Source of the DNA: Halalkalibacter alkaliphilus | GTDB taxonomy: Bacteria; Bacillota; Bacilli; Bacillales; Bacillaceae_D | Length of the DNA: 64,000 nucleotides | Reading direction: 5' to 3' | Assembly: GCF_023555415.1 (NCBI RefSeq) | Contig: NZ_JAKRYL010000008.1 | Location: forward strand, 1 to 64,000 | Shown: piece after piece, positions 54,158 through 60,726 of the stretch | Position numbering within the stretch: the first letter of the stretch is position 1 | Layout: every line of letters starts with the position of its first letter | Notes under the pieces: model-generated | The model's input: the letters and a program-made list of their open reading frames with translations, nothing else | Databases searched by the model: none | What the model was told of the DNA's origin: nothing | Made by a program: the position numbers and the translations under genes

Positions 54158-54379
54158 TTTTGTATTTTGCAGAAAGAAGTACACATTGTTGCAATTACGC
54201 AAGCAGAGTAGTGTAACTTGACATGGAGCTTCTATGGGCATACTAGCCATAGGGATTTTGATCAAAAATTTAATAGTCATGAGCGTGTGAGAAAACGATA
54301 TTATGTCGATACGTATGTGCTCAGCAGGGAAGAAAAGAAGAGGAATATACATCACTCAAAAAGTTTTATCTAGAGAAAC

Positions 54380-54413
54380 ACCCGCTCCTGCGATCGGCAG
54401 AGAGTGGGCTTTT
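54380..54413 (-). terminator. CCCGCTC-type hairpin
   Basis: CCCGCTCC pairs with GAGTGGG, with an inner CTG/CAG stem. One of four similar hairpins (56231, 58691, 59930) downstream of minus-strand genes in this region. Confidence 0.55.
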
Positions 54414-54501
54414 CATAGAATCACTGAAGGCTTTAGGTGAGAATCAGGGACGTTAGACAAACTAAACGACAATTACTAGTTAATTTTTAATTTTGCTTAA
54501 C

Positions 54502-54696
54502 TTAGCTTTTACTATTATATGGACCTTGTTTAATAATGGAATGTATGACTAATTGGTAACCTCGTTCTTTAAAGTATTCAATAAATCTATATTGATTAGG
54601 AAAAACGATTAATAAGGCTATCTCATCCTTTGGCATATCTGTTTTAAAAATTATGCAATCACCGTTTTTGAGAAAATGCTTGTAAAGTTTATTCAT
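54502..54696 (-). CDS. Small unrecognised protein
   Basis: ATG 54696 overlaps the stop of the 54689 gene; a longer in-frame GTG start at 54705 is possible. 64 aa, alpha/beta composition (DMPKDEIALLIVFPNQYR, IEYFKERGYQLVIHS). Coupled to the upstream gene, unknown function. Confidence 0.6.
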   Translation of the reverse strand: MNKLYKHFLKNGDCIIFKTDMPKDEIALLIVFPNQYRFIEYFKERGYQLVIHSIIKQGPYNSKS

Positions 54697-55057
54697 GTTT
54701 ATCACGCTCTAATAAGTATTGCTTAATAAGGGAGATGGGAATTGTATCAAGGCTTTTTTTGATACCGAGGTTAAAAATAATCAACTGCAAAACTTCAATT
54801 AATTCGTCATCATTATTGAGTAACTTCCCTTTCCTCGGCATTTCCCATTTTTGAGGGAGAAAAGACTGGGCAGTATCGTAATCTAAATCTTGAGCTTCAA
54901 ATTTTAGTTTTAAACTAGGTTTATTCCTTTTATTGTTATAATCTCGGTAATAAATATCTTTTATTTCATCTATTGAATATGGCAAAGATGCAATTATTTC
55001 TTGATCTTCTTCTAATTTTTTCTCAAAGTAGCTATCAAATTCTTTATCTTTTTTCAT
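54689..55057 (-). CDS. Unrecognised acidic protein
   Basis: ATG 55057 (AGAGGAG about 12 bp upstream). 122 aa, highly charged helical protein (MKKDKEFDSYFEKKLEED, DEIKDIYYRDYNNKRNKP) with a C-terminal helix KKSLDTIPISLIKQYLL. Shares an overlap with the following small gene, so the two form a minus operon. No family recognised. Confidence 0.65.
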   Translation of the reverse strand: MKKDKEFDSYFEKKLEEDQEIIASLPYSIDEIKDIYYRDYNNKRNKPSLKLKFEAQDLDYDTAQSFLPQKWEMPRKGKLLNNDDELIEVLQLIIFNLGIKKSLDTIPISLIKQYLLERDKHE

Positions 55058-55230
55058 TCGTATTACAACTCCTCTCACAACTTTAATAGAGTCATTACAT
55101 TTTCAACAAAATAATTGGTATTACTTTCAATATATATTTTACTCTTCAATGTTTAAGAATTATACAGTAAAACCCATATACTCTATAATTAACTAATATG
55201 TTAATGGTTTATCAAGAAGATAATTATAAA

Positions 55231-55264
55231 TAAAAAAGGACAGAAATTTCTTTCTATCCTTTTT
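55231..55264 (-). terminator. Terminator of PKTYR gene 1
   Basis: AAAAAGGA-AGAAA pairs with TTTCT-TCCTTTTT around a short loop. Confidence 0.7.
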
Positions 55265-55324
55265 CAATGTGAACCTATACATAATTTTGGTTGAGCTCTT
55301 TACTAGGGGAAATGTGTGCTTATC

Positions 55325-55537
55325 TTAGTCATTTACATACTTTAGAGAACGATATGTTTTAGGAGGAAATTCTCCTTCACCTACGTGTATTACTTGATAC
55401 TTTTTATTTTTGTTCTCATAATCCTCGACAATCTTATCTAAATCCAATTCCCTATTTATCATAAGGGTATCGTTAAAAAAATCTCGTGTTTCTTGATTGT
55501 AGACAACTAACCAAAAAGTAGCTTCCATGTTTTTCAT
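55325..55537 (-). CDS. PKTYR family small protein 1
   Basis: 70 aa, one of three paralogues in the window. Shared pattern: FW.VVY..E...FN near the N-terminus, E.YE.KNKKYQVIHVGEG in the middle and PPKTYRSLKYV at the end. GAGGTGAAAGG precedes ATG 55537. It ends in its own terminator, so it is monocistronic. No recognised family; predicted small soluble alpha/beta protein. Confidence 0.75.
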   Translation of the reverse strand: MKNMEATFWLVVYNQETRDFFNDTLMINRELDLDKIVEDYENKNKKYQVIHVGEGEFPPKTYRSLKYVND

Positions 55538-55653
55538 AACCTTTCACCTCATTACTATTAATAGATTAACATCTTGAGTATTATGACTAAAATTATGAAT
55601 AACAGTATTTTTGAAAGTAGATCATTAAAAGAAGTGTAAAGGAGCGGTTAGTT

Positions 55654-55977
55654 TTGGAAATGAGGAATGCAGCCTTAACGGTTATAGAAAAGCAAATACT
55701 GGCATCTAAAAGATTTTTGAAGGAAGAGTATGGCATTATGGAATTAGGTATATTTGGTTCATATTCCCGCAATGAACAAACCTCTTGTAGTGATATAGAT
55801 ATTCTTATTAAATCTGACATGGCACTTGGATTTGAATTCCTTTCAATTAAATATTACTTGGAAGAAAAATTAGACTTAAATGTTGATTTAGCCACAGAAG
55901 CAATGATTTTGGCAAAACCAGAATTGCGAGAACAAATATTCAAAGAAATTGTTTACCTATGGAAGGACGAGAAATAG
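55654..55977 (+). CDS. MNT-type nucleotidyltransferase
   Basis: 107 aa starting at TTG 55654 (AAAGGAG upstream). The minimal nucleotidyltransferase motif GIFGSYSRNEQTSCSDID with GS...DxD, and a downstream Asp (LNVDLAT), are intact. In HEPN-MNT toxin-antitoxin modules this enzyme adenylylates the HEPN toxin. No HEPN gene is next to it, so it is an orphan here. A 13-bp palindrome begins in its stop codon. Confidence 0.85.
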   Translation: MEMRNAALTVIEKQILASKRFLKEEYGIMELGIFGSYSRNEQTSCSDIDILIKSDMALGFEFLSIKYYLEEKLDLNVDLATEAMILAKPELREQIFKEIVYLWKDEK

Positions 55978-56011
55978 TAGTCTAAAGTCAACTAGTCTAC
56001 TTTAGACTACT
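55976..56011. repeat. TAGTCTAAAGT palindrome, copy 1
   Basis: AGTAGTCTAAAGT pairs perfectly with ACTTTAGACTACT, 10-nt loop containing ACTAGTCT. Related to the sequence at 57543-57575. Probably acts as terminator of the MNT gene although there is no T run. Confidence 0.6.
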
Positions 56012-56312
56012 GATATAAATATGACATGCGGAGTTTGTTAAGCTTATAGTTGCATTTTTTTACCTACCTTTGAGAACATAGATACTATCACACAGCAAGT
56101 ATTTGCAGGTTCTTCGATAAATTGAGAACTAATAAACGGAGGAGAGGTATCATCTTACGGAAGAAAGGTGCTTCACCCTATAATCTACACCGACATTTTT
56201 CAACTAGTTCACTATAGGTGAAAAAATAAAACCCGCTCCTTATTGTAAAAAGGAGCGGGTAGTATGTTCAACAATAGTGAGTCTTTATGGTTTGGAATAT
56301 GTTCATTAAGTC
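55978..56312. other. Gene-free region
   Basis: Holds the palindrome at 55976-56011 and the terminator at 56231-56260; otherwise nothing recognised. Confidence 0.5.
56231..56260 (-). terminator. Terminator of PKTYR gene 2
   Basis: ACCCGCTCCTT / AAGGAGCGGGT perfect 11-bp stem; on minus it is followed by TTTATTTTTT. Confidence 0.85.
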
Positions 56313-56522
56313 TTAATTTACATATGCTAAAGACCTGTAAGTTTTAGGAGGGTGTTCACCCATTCCTATGTGAATAACGCGAAATTCCGGATGATTTTCC
56401 TCATATTTATCAGCAATTCTTTCAATACTTTCGTTTGGATCCTCAGAAATTATTGCATTTTTAAATTCCTTTGTTTCAATTGAATATAGAAGTATCCAAA
56501 ACATAACCTTTGCTTTTTCCAT
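56313..56522 (-). CDS. PKTYR family small protein 2
   Basis: 69 aa: MFWILLYSIETKEFKNAI, YEENHPEFRVIHIGMGEH and PPKTYRSLAYVN align end to end with the paralogues at 55325 and 58341. GAGGTGAGAAG before ATG 56522; own strong terminator. Unknown function. Confidence 0.75.
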   Translation of the reverse strand: MEKAKVMFWILLYSIETKEFKNAIISEDPNESIERIADKYEENHPEFRVIHIGMGEHPPKTYRSLAYVN

Positions 56523-56903
56523 TACTTCTCACCTCTATTCTATTGCTAATTTAGTAAGCCCTTCTTATTGAACTAACTATTACTAGTTTAATAAGAAAAA
56601 GAGTTTGAGAAAAATTTTCATCAAGGTAAAATGGATAGATTAATTTTCAGAAAGGATCAAATAAAAAATGATCTATTTTTTGAGAGGCAGTATTTATAAT
56701 ATGAGAAGTTTTAGGAATAATCTAACAAGGTATGCTTTAAAGATTGGGATATTAGGATTGTATCTCAAGGGGCTTATAGGGCGTTATCTGGAATTATTAA
56801 TTTATTGATAAAAGTCGTAAGAGAAATAACAATTATGAGCTTATGCTTTAGAATTAATAATAAATTTTCGTACAGATATTTTTATAGGTTTGGTAAATCG
56901 CAT
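56523..56903. other. Gene-free AT-rich region
   Basis: 381 bp; only the minus promoter of PKTYR gene 2 is expected here. Nothing else seen. Confidence 0.4.
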
Positions 56904-57152
56904 TTAATTCTTTTTCTTCCAGGATGTACCTAAGTTTTCTTCTTCTCCTTCTTCGACTAATTCTAATACAAAATAATAATCTGGTCCTGTAGATTCAATG
57001 TGATATTCACCAGTATAACTATCGTAATATTCATTGTGAATTACTCCGCCAGTTCCTTTTATTGTTGCATCTACTTTATAAATTTCATCCTTTAACCAAT
57101 CGTAAATAAATTCATTTTTCTTTGGAATTTTTTTTACTAAACGAAAATACAT
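56904..57152 (-). CDS. Small unrecognised protein
   Basis: 82 aa, AAGGTGGTG before ATG 57152. Aromatic, beta-rich sequence (EYYDSYTGEYHIESTG, PDYYFVLELVEEGEEEN) suggests a small beta-sheet fold. No family recognised; monocistronic. Confidence 0.6.
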   Translation of the reverse strand: MYFRLVKKIPKKNEFIYDWLKDEIYKVDATIKGTGGVIHNEYYDSYTGEYHIESTGPDYYFVLELVEEGEEENLGTSWKKKN

Positions 57153-57256
57153 AAAACGAACACCACCTTAAAGATTTGTTATTAATAAATATCGACAGTT
57201 TAGGGCGGTTGTTTAGCTTTTTTTTTCGGAAATGTATAATGGAATGGAGAAAAACA

Positions 57257-57303
57257 AGGATAATAAATGGATAATTATTATCCGTTTATTATCCTCTTTT
57301 TTA
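57257..57303 (+). terminator. Very strong orphan hairpin
   Basis: AGGATAATAAATGGATAA pairs with TTATCCGTTTATTATCCT (18 bp, one wobble) around TTA, followed by a CTTTTTTTT-type tract. No gene ends upstream on plus. Confidence 0.75.
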
Positions 57304-57386
57304 TCCTTTACAAAAGGGTATAGATATCAGTATTTTCAAGGGGTTAAGATACAATTTTTATGGACATTAAATGACAAGAGAAAAAT

Positions 57387-57409
57387 GTTGCTAATTAGTA
57401 CCTTATAAC
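57387..57409. repeat. 23-bp element, copy 2
   Basis: GTTGCTAATTAGTACCTTAT plus AAC; two differences from copy 1 at 45202. Flanks AGAAAAAT / ATTTTTCT extend it into a longer inverted repeat. Confidence 0.6.
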
Positions 57410-57542
57410 ATTTTTCTGACCCGGTTTTTGGGGGATTAAAAAATATCGTTTAGCATGCTTAAGAATTATAAAAAAGTGTAATAAAAAGGAGGTATATTGA
57501 CACTAAGTTAGAGTTTGATTCCATATAGAATATCTATTACCA

Positions 57543-57575
57543 ACTAGTCTAAAGTAGACTAGTCTATTCTAGACT
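57543..57575. repeat. TAGTCTAAAGT palindrome, copy 2
   Basis: ACTAGTCTAAAGTAGACTAG and TCTATTCTAGACT; overlapping TAGTCTA/TAGACTA steps related to copy 1. Confidence 0.55.
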
Positions 57576-57721
57576 AATAATATGCATAGTTAAATCTGGA
57601 ACAGATGCTTTCTAACAAAGGTATAACCAAAATAACCTCACATGCCTATTTTTTCCAACTCTCCAAACATATCTAAATGATGCACCTTCATACGGTTTTA
57701 GCTGGATAGCCTATGTGAAGA

Positions 57722-58138
57722 TTAATCCATACCTCTGCGGATCTTCTCAATCTCCGCTTTTATAAGCGCTTTTCGTTTTTCGCGCGCTATTTTTCGATTT
57801 TCGTTTATTTGTCGTTGTGATTTTAGTTCAATAGTTTCAACCCGGTTAGCATCTTCCGCTACAAGATTTTCAATATAATCGTAAAGTTCTTTATCCTGGG
57901 CAAATCTTTTTGCTGATTTTTCAATTTTCTTCTTGAATTTCAGCATTACTTCATTGCATGCCCCAATTTCCTTATAATTTTTCTGTGCCTCCCATAATGA
58001 AATCCCTCCATTCGCACCACTGAGACTATCAGGATGATCCCAGCAAGTGGGATCATCCTGCCACCCGCAAACTTCACAGATATCAAAAATATCACTATCT
58101 AAGGTTTTATAATTGCAACAAAGACAATTTTTTTTCAC
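57722..58138 (-). CDS. Cysteine-rich CPCC-family protein
   Basis: 138 aa, GTG 58138 start with AGAGGG upstream. N-terminal zinc-ribbon-like CPCC domain (PF14206): NCLCCNYKTLDSDIFDIC and EVCGWQDDP, here with CLCC instead of CPCC. The C-terminal about 80 residues are a basic/acidic helix (NRKIAREKRKALIKAEIE). Such proteins occur in toxin/immunity and accessory loci; function unknown. Confidence 0.8.
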   Translation of the reverse strand: MKKNCLCCNYKTLDSDIFDICEVCGWQDDPTCWDHPDSLSGANGGISLWEAQKNYKEIGACNEVMLKFKKKIEKSAKRFAQDKELYDYIENLVAEDANRVETIELKSQRQINENRKIAREKRKALIKAEIEKIRRGMD

Positions 58139-58304
58139 TCTAAATCCCTCTTTCGTTCGCTTATTAAAAAAAATAAAAAATGAACAATGCCAGTTTATAA
58201 GTGATCCTACCTTTAAAATGAACGCATATTCTTATAGAGAAGAACTGTGCAAGAATATACGTTCATATTGTTCTATGTTGACCATGAAAAAATTGAAACA
58301 AAAG

Positions 58305-58339
58305 TAAGTTGCCCAAAAAGAATCTTTTAGGGCAACTTA
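58305..58339 (-). terminator. Terminator of PKTYR gene 3
   Basis: TAAGTTGCCC / GGGCAACTTA perfect 10-bp stem directly after the stop; A-rich on plus upstream, so T-rich on minus. Confidence 0.75.
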
Positions 58340-58340
58340 T

Positions 58341-58550
58341 CTACCTTAAACTTATTCCAACATACTCTAGAGCCCTGTAGGTTTTTGGACGGGTATTTCC
58401 AATTCCAGTGTGAATTACTTTATATCCTTTTTTATTCTCTTCATATTCTTGAATAACTTGTTCTTCCGTCAATGTACTATCCGTTAGATAGCTGTCATTA
58501 AAAAAGTCGCACGAAACCGCATCATAAACAACCATCCACCAATGAACCAT
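58341..58550 (-). CDS. PKTYR family small protein 3
   Basis: ATG 58550 (AAAGGGTG upstream) gives 69 aa, equal in length to the paralogues. WWMVVYDAVSCDFFNDSY, YEENKKGYKVIHTGIGN and RPKTYRALEYVG carry the family pattern. Closest to paralogue 1. Unknown function, own terminator. Confidence 0.75.
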   Translation of the reverse strand: MVHWWMVVYDAVSCDFFNDSYLTDSTLTEEQVIQEYEENKKGYKVIHTGIGNTRPKTYRALEYVGISLR

Positions 58551-58690
58551 CTTAATCACCCTTTCTTTTATTCGACACAAGTATAACTAGAGATTTTTTT
58601 TGAGGGAAATTTTGAAAAGGTGATTTTAATTTTTAAAAACTACTTTGAAACGTATAAAATGATTGTATTATTTTTTGCAAAAAGAAGAAA

Positions 58691-58725
58691 ACCAGCTCCC
58701 TTTTTGATAATTATGAGGAGCGGGT
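58691..58725 (-). terminator. Terminator of the LAGLIDADG gene
   Basis: ACCAGCTCC / GGAGCGGGT (one mismatch), T-rich on minus after it. Third of the CCCGCTCC hairpins. Confidence 0.7.
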
Positions 58726-58734
58726 CTAATTAAA

Positions 58735-59784
58735 CTAGATCGATTTTTTATAGGATAAATGTTCAGAACAGTACTTATTATTAGCAGTAGTTTGGAGAAA
58801 CTCTTGCTGGCAATCATGGCGGGCGCATGTAACCATTAAGCGTTCCTTATTGGGGTATTTCCGCTGTTTATCGCCACAATTAATAGAACAATAAAAATGA
58901 TCATTTGCTTTTGCTACAAATTTGTTTTCACAAAAGCCATATGCACATTTTACAAACTGCCCGATTCTAGACGGGGCTGCATATTTCTGTTTTAAATTCT
59001 CTAAATCATTAAGTATATCAATGATTGCTTCTTTCTTATCTTCATAACAAACATGATAATCAGAATACATTCTTGCTAAAATGTTTACAACATCATGGAA
59101 GGAATGATAAACAAGTATGTACTTTTCACCTAACTCATTGCTAGATTTATGAAACTTGGCTCCGCTCACTCCGAACAGTTTAATACATTTAGCATCTATC
59201 CATTTCAGAAAGTCTTCGGAGCCACTGTATATACGAATAGAGGTCGTTTTTCTTCGTTTATCCAAATTATAGTTGCCATCCCCATCTATAACACCTCGTA
59301 AAAAATCACTAAAATACTCATCAGGAATTGCAAGCTTATTTAATGTGTATGTCTTTTTTGGTTCTAATCCAATTCTTAAGCAAAATTCATAGAAAGGAGT
59401 AGAGGTAAATTGAAGTTGATAATGAGTGTACTCTTTTTCTTGGAATTTTGCTGTTACTTCATTTACATTTTGGTCTCTACCGGTAAACTCAATGATAATC
59501 TTATAGAGTAAATCGGTTAAAAACCGTTTGCTTTTGCTAGTGATTTTTATTTGAGGGCGATTTCTCCTTAGAGTTCCGTCTGTGGCAATAACTCCTATTA
59601 GATAAGCTATATCTTTGTTCCAAGTGATTTCTTTTAACTCTGCCTTTACTTGTTTTATGTAAGTTCCATTTCTTACTGCATTTGCAAAACCATAGCACTC
59701 TTTGCAATAATTTCTTTCCTTTAGATGGTTAGTGAAGATTTCCTTTCCACACCATGCGCAATTTGTTTTTTTCAATTTTCTCAA
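58735..59784 (-). CDS. LAGLIDADG homing-endonuclease-like protein with zinc ribbons
   Basis: 349 aa. An N-terminal zinc ribbon (CAWCGKEIF, CKECYG) is followed by two LAGLIDADG helices, AYLIGVIATDGTLRR and DFLRGVIDGDGNYN, each with the catalytic Asp, as in single-chain enzymes. The tail has two more CX4-5C-type ribbons (CAYGFCENKF, CARHDCQQEF). Free-standing, not inside an interrupted gene that can be seen. Likely mobile or recruited as a DNA-binding factor. Confidence 0.88.
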   Translation of the reverse strand: MRKLKKTNCAWCGKEIFTNHLKERNYCKECYGFANAVRNGTYIKQVKAELKEITWNKDIAYLIGVIATDGTLRRNRPQIKITSKSKRFLTDLLYKIIIEFTGRDQNVNEVTAKFQEKEYTHYQLQFTSTPFYEFCLRIGLEPKKTYTLNKLAIPDEYFSDFLRGVIDGDGNYNLDKRRKTTSIRIYSGSEDFLKWIDAKCIKLFGVSGAKFHKSSNELGEKYILVYHSFHDVVNILARMYSDYHVCYEDKKEAIIDILNDLENLKQKYAAPSRIGQFVKCAYGFCENKFVAKANDHFYCSINCGDKQRKYPNKERLMVTCARHDCQQEFLQTTANNKYCSEHLSYKKSI

Positions 59785-59929
59785 CCTCTTTCAGTTTAAT
59801 ATATTTGGCATTCTACTTATTGAAGATACCTTAAGTTTAAAAAGAAATAGAATGGAAGAAAAGTTTTGAAAAGGATAAATTGGCTTTGTAAATAACTAAA
59901 ATAATATTGTATGCCGTATTTATTAAGCA

Positions 59930-59965
59930 AACTCGCTCTTGATATCGTTTGAGAGGGAGCGGGTT
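59930..59965 (-). terminator. CCCGCTC-type hairpin, fourth copy
   Basis: AACTCGCTC / GAGCGGGTT with one G-U pair. It lies upstream of the LAGLIDADG gene rather than after a visible minus gene, so the gene it served may be lost. Confidence 0.5.
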
Positions 59966-59990
59966 ATAAAAATAGATTTGAAAGCATGTA

Positions 59991-60022
59991 TCCCAATAGA
60001 GTTTACTCTATTGGGACTTTTT
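59991..60022 (+). terminator. Terminator insulating the recombinase-hsd operon
   Basis: TCCCAATAGAG / CTCTATTGGGA perfect stem followed by CTTTTT. Confidence 0.75.
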
Positions 60023-60119
60023 CTGTTTGTTGATTTAATTGCACTTAGAGCATCCCATTTACTTATTCCAAAAATAGAAGTAGAATTATAGTAAATTTAT
60101 CCCATATTGAGGTGATATT

Positions 60120-60725
60120 TTGAAGTTTGGATACGCTAGGGTGTCTAGTATGGATCAAAATTTAGATCGTCAGCGGTCGTCTCTTAAAGAAGTGGGCTGC
60201 GAAGTGATTTACGAAGAAAAAGTGAGTGGAGCAACGACGGATCGGCCAGTTCTTCATGACTTACTAAGCAAAGTGAGTGAAGGGGACGTTGTTGTTGTAC
60301 ATAGTTTGGATCGAATTAGCCGCTCAACCGTTGATTTACTGCAACTCGTCGATCATTTAAAAGGTCAGGGAGTCGCTTTGTGTTCGATTAAAGATTCTTG
60401 GTTTGATATGACAGATGAAAATCCCTTTTCGGGATTCCTATTAACTGTTATGTCTGGTTTATCGGAATATGAACGTAAAATGATCCGCATGAGACAGCAG
60501 GAGGGCATTAAACAAGCAAAAATTAAAGGTAAGTTTAAAGGTCGGGTAAAAAAATATACGGTTGAGCACCCTGGAATGAATCATGCAATTGAGTTGTATG
60601 AAAAAGGTGATAAGACTGTGAAAGAGATTTGTGCAATCACCAAAGTCAGTCGGAGTTCGTTCTATCGTGAAGTAAAGAAAAGAGAAGAACAACAATACAT
60701 TAGTGGAGAAAAAAGGAGAATATGA
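60120..60725 (+). CDS. Serine recombinase (resolvase/invertase family)
   Basis: 201 aa, TTG 60120 behind GAGGTGAT. Catalytic domain: YARVSSMDQNLDRQ with the nucleophilic Ser (about 9-10), VVHSLDRISRS, and GLSEYERKMIRMRQQEG; a C-terminal helix-turn-helix (TVKEICAITKVSRSSFYR). Its stop lies within the hsdM ribosome-binding/start region, so it is the first gene of the hsd operon. It could invert hsdS segments, resolve plasmid multimers or regulate the locus. Confidence 0.92.
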   Translation: MKFGYARVSSMDQNLDRQRSSLKEVGCEVIYEEKVSGATTDRPVLHDLLSKVSEGDVVVVHSLDRISRSTVDLLQLVDHLKGQGVALCSIKDSWFDMTDENPFSGFLLTVMSGLSEYERKMIRMRQQEGIKQAKIKGKFKGRVKKYTVEHPGMNHAIELYEKGDKTVKEICAITKVSRSSFYREVKKREEQQYISGEKRRI

Positions 60726-60726
60726 C

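Larger units (their letters stand above)
53887..54501. other. Gene-free region with repeat copy H
   Basis: 615 bp: repeat copy H, the terminator at 54119-54157 and the terminator at 54380-54413. No coding frame supported. Confidence 0.55.
57153..57721. other. Gene-free region with strong hairpin and repeat elements
   Basis: 569 bp with the hairpin at 57257-57303, 23-bp element copy 2 (57387-57409) and TAGTCT palindrome copy 2 (57543-57575). Confidence 0.55.
59785..60119. other. Gene-free region with two hairpins
   Basis: 335 bp holding the hairpins at 59930-59965 and 59991-60022 and the promoter of the recombinase/hsd operon. Nothing else seen. Confidence 0.5.

Noticed and set aside
58113-58307. 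Plus frame overlapping the CPCC gene start
   Set aside because: No ribosome binding site; antisense to the coding region and its leader.
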